A stretch of 64,000 nucleotides of DNA. Origin: Mesotaenium endlicherianum (lineage: Eukaryota; Streptophyta; Zygnematophyceae; Zygnematales; Mesotaeniaceae). Below are positions 62,140-64,000 of the stretch, in pieces. The stretch covers positions 149,959 through 213,958 of the forward strand of contig WELA01004091.1 of NCBI GenBank assembly GCA_009602735.1, written 5' to 3'. Position 1 is the stretch's first letter; each line of letters begins with the position of its first letter. Both the position numbers and the translations under genes were made by a program. Under the pieces are notes generated by a model. The model saw nothing but the letters and a program-made list of their open reading frames with translations. It searched no databases and was not told the DNA's origin.

Positions 62140-62683
62140 CCCTGAGTTAGTAGAGCATTACAATATGTACAAAGATGCTATTGATTAGTATGATGCCTAT
62201 TGTTTGAACAGAGGTTACAGTGCTGAGAGAGTCTTGGTTAACAAGAAGTGGTGGCACAGGGCATATTGGGGCATTTGGGATGGCCTTCTTGCCAATGTCT
62301 TCAGCATGTACAAGATGGTGTAGCCGAAGGCAGACAGGTTCGACACATACATGGACATCATAGAGGACATGTGCTCTTTCCAGCACCCTGATGAAGCAGG
62401 ACCTAGTGGAGTGGCAACCAGGGTAGTTGCAGCACAATCTACAGCAGAAGGCAGGTTCACTGGAAGACACTTTCCTATAGAAGTTGAGAAGAGGAAGTAA
62501 TGTGTCGCGTGTGTTGCGGGTACGTTTGGTCAATGTGCCAATAGAAAGAGAGCTAAGTTTAGTGATTACAAGTGTATGTGTTGTAATGTGTACCTGTGTG
62601 CTGCTCCCTGCTTTCATGTATACCACACCACCAGGATTATTGCCCATCTGAATGAAGGACCTTTCAGAGGGAAGAGGTCTTAA
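62140..62683 (+). pseudogene. piggyBac-type transposase C-terminal fossil
   Basis: Reading from 62144, one frame of 179 codons resembles the C-terminal part of piggyBac (DDE_Tnp_1_7) transposases: NKKWWHRAYWGIWDGLLANV, then RFTGRHFPIEVEKRK, then a Cys-rich end with CVAC, CMCC and LCAAPCFHVYHT, the zinc-binding pattern of the family. Three in-frame stops (62186, 62321, 62498) show it is dead. It begins abruptly at the right end of element 2, so the upstream two-thirds is missing or was displaced. No TTAA-flanked terminal inverted repeat was identified. The family call rests on motif recall, not a search. Confidence 0.65.
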
Positions 62684-64000
62684 GAGACACAAATAGGCGA
62701 GAATCGACGAAACTGAACTAATCTGGTAGAAATTGTAAATAACTGTAGTGAGACTCAGTGAAATGTGTGAAGACATGACATGAATGAGTTCATCATCTGG
62801 TATTTGATTTTAATCTTTTCTGAAAGAAATTAATTGTTTACTTTGCCCTTGCATGATGATTATCTGTAATAAACAAATCAATTTTAAAATATTTAATATT
62901 GAAAAAAATATTTTCAACAAGCCAAGGACACAAGTAAGTGATATGTTAAATTTCAGATACATGTGATATGTGTGCACTTCATAAAGTCACGCTATGCGAA
63001 GCTATCCATTGAAACGCTTGTTGCATCATGCTTTTTTTGCGCATCATATTTGGTGCATATTTGGTGCATATTTGCTAAGAGCTCCATAAGGCCGATTACT
63101 TCTCCAAAGGGCCCCAAATTTTGCAAATGTAGTAACTACCCATATACATATCCCTGGCTAAATTCCCATGCCCTAGAAACTAAGGTTTGTAGAGATATGA
63201 AGACCCAAGTTTTGCAGTTTTGACGCTAAATTTTTTGGTGTCATTCTTTTTGGTTTTTTCACTCTGAAAAAATCCATCTGAAAAAAAAAAAGATGTGGTC
63301 AGCAAGATTGTGACGTAAGCTTTTCAAATCTGTGCCTCATGTTTGGATTGCTAGTGTGATTACAAAAATTCAGGAGTAAAGGTAGTAGATGCATCAAAAA
63401 GTGTGAGTTATCGTGGCCTATCTAGTGTTAACGACTAACAGGTGAGGCCTTCCTAAATTGATTCGGAGTGGAGTTCAAGCATTTCAACAACAGGTGAAAT
63501 TTTTACGGATGTATGGAGCGCGACATTCTATAAATTTCACATAGTTGAGTTATGAAAAATTCAAATGAAGTATGAATGCACGCGCATCAAAACCTTGATA
63601 TAAACAGCAACGTGGTCTATTTGTGGTCAAATCTTACACGGTGATTGTACAACCAGCATCATGGCTAGCACTTTGAAAGGGAAAATATGAAACTTTGAGT
63701 TTATCGATATTTTGACAACTTTTTGACATCTATGATTTCAAAAAGTCGTTGTTTAACAGTTGATTAGCAACGCAAATTGAAGCAAATGCATTCAAAAAAT
63801 CAAACTAAATAGGTTAGTGAAACGAGGCAAATAATTAATGACAAAAATCAAAAAATTAGAAAAATAGCGCAATTTTGCCGAGTTGATAGGGTTCCGGTCG
63901 TTATCAATATACATGTTGAGTTATGTTGAGCCATTACGAACCATTTGAAAGAACTTTCAGTTGACGGCATGCATGAGAGCAACTTACTTGACGTTCTATA
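62684..64000. other. AT-rich DNA, nothing recognised
   Basis: No exon, RNA gene or element end was identified. There is a short A/T homopolymer-rich area near 62880-62920 and a 12-bp tandem repeat (TATTTGGTGCAT) at about 63047-63070. Confidence 0.4.

Noticed and set aside
1-64000. CRISPR arrays, bacterial operons, rRNA genes
   Set aside because: No regularly spaced short repeats, rRNA cores or bacterial gene organisation were seen; the window is eukaryotic.

Overview
The window looks like nuclear DNA of a green-lineage eukaryote, most likely a streptophyte (charophyte alga such as a Chara-type genome, or an early land plant). The evidence is a plant-type peroxisomal multifunctional beta-oxidation gene with 18 short exons, GT-AG introns throughout, chromodomain Ty3/gypsy retrotransposons primed by an initiator-Met tRNA site, and a Mutator-like MITE. 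The species cannot be fixed from sequence alone.

Layout. 1-22 kb is gene space. It holds the last exon of an AT-hook, low-complexity chromatin-type protein (+, ends 2051); a multi-exon membrane protein (-, 3258 to about 4782); a 230-bp MITE with a perfect 9-bp target duplication (5817-6046); a 16-exon gene for a 687-residue two-HMG-box protein (+, 6557-11611); and, convergent to it, an 18-exon MFP2/AIM1-type enoyl-CoA hydratase/3-hydroxyacyl-CoA dehydrogenase of 722 residues (-, 21954-12800). For both long genes I followed reading phase across every exon junction and it closes without error. 22-24.3 kb is AT-rich DNA with no recognised gene.

From 24.3 kb on the window is almost entirely retroelement. 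Element 1 (24278-30953) is a whole-looking chromovirus with 503-bp LTRs, GGCTA target duplications and open gag and pol frames. A solo LTR and an inverted fragment of the element 1 family follow. 33231 to about 44.3 kb is a tandem structure, terminal repeat - body - terminal repeat - body - terminal repeat. Its body is minus-oriented, carries a gag-like region and several kb of very GC-rich repeated sequence, and shows no recognisable pol. The two bodies are nearly identical. 46891-62139 is an old chromovirus (element 2). Two solo LTRs of one family landed inside it, and a complete LTR-bounded element of that same family (element 3, 53802-61444) landed in its 3' LTR. A piggyBac transposase fossil abuts the end of element 2, and the last 1.3 kb is AT-rich and unassigned.

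The host genes do not form a pathway together. One is fatty-acid beta-oxidation, two look chromatin-related and one is a membrane protein. The points most worth a second look are the gag-only GC-rich tandem element, the three-level nest of insertions with matched target duplications, the palindrome-rich LTR family behind it, an MFP whose readable C-terminus lacks a peroxisomal targeting tripeptide, and the HMG-box protein architecture.
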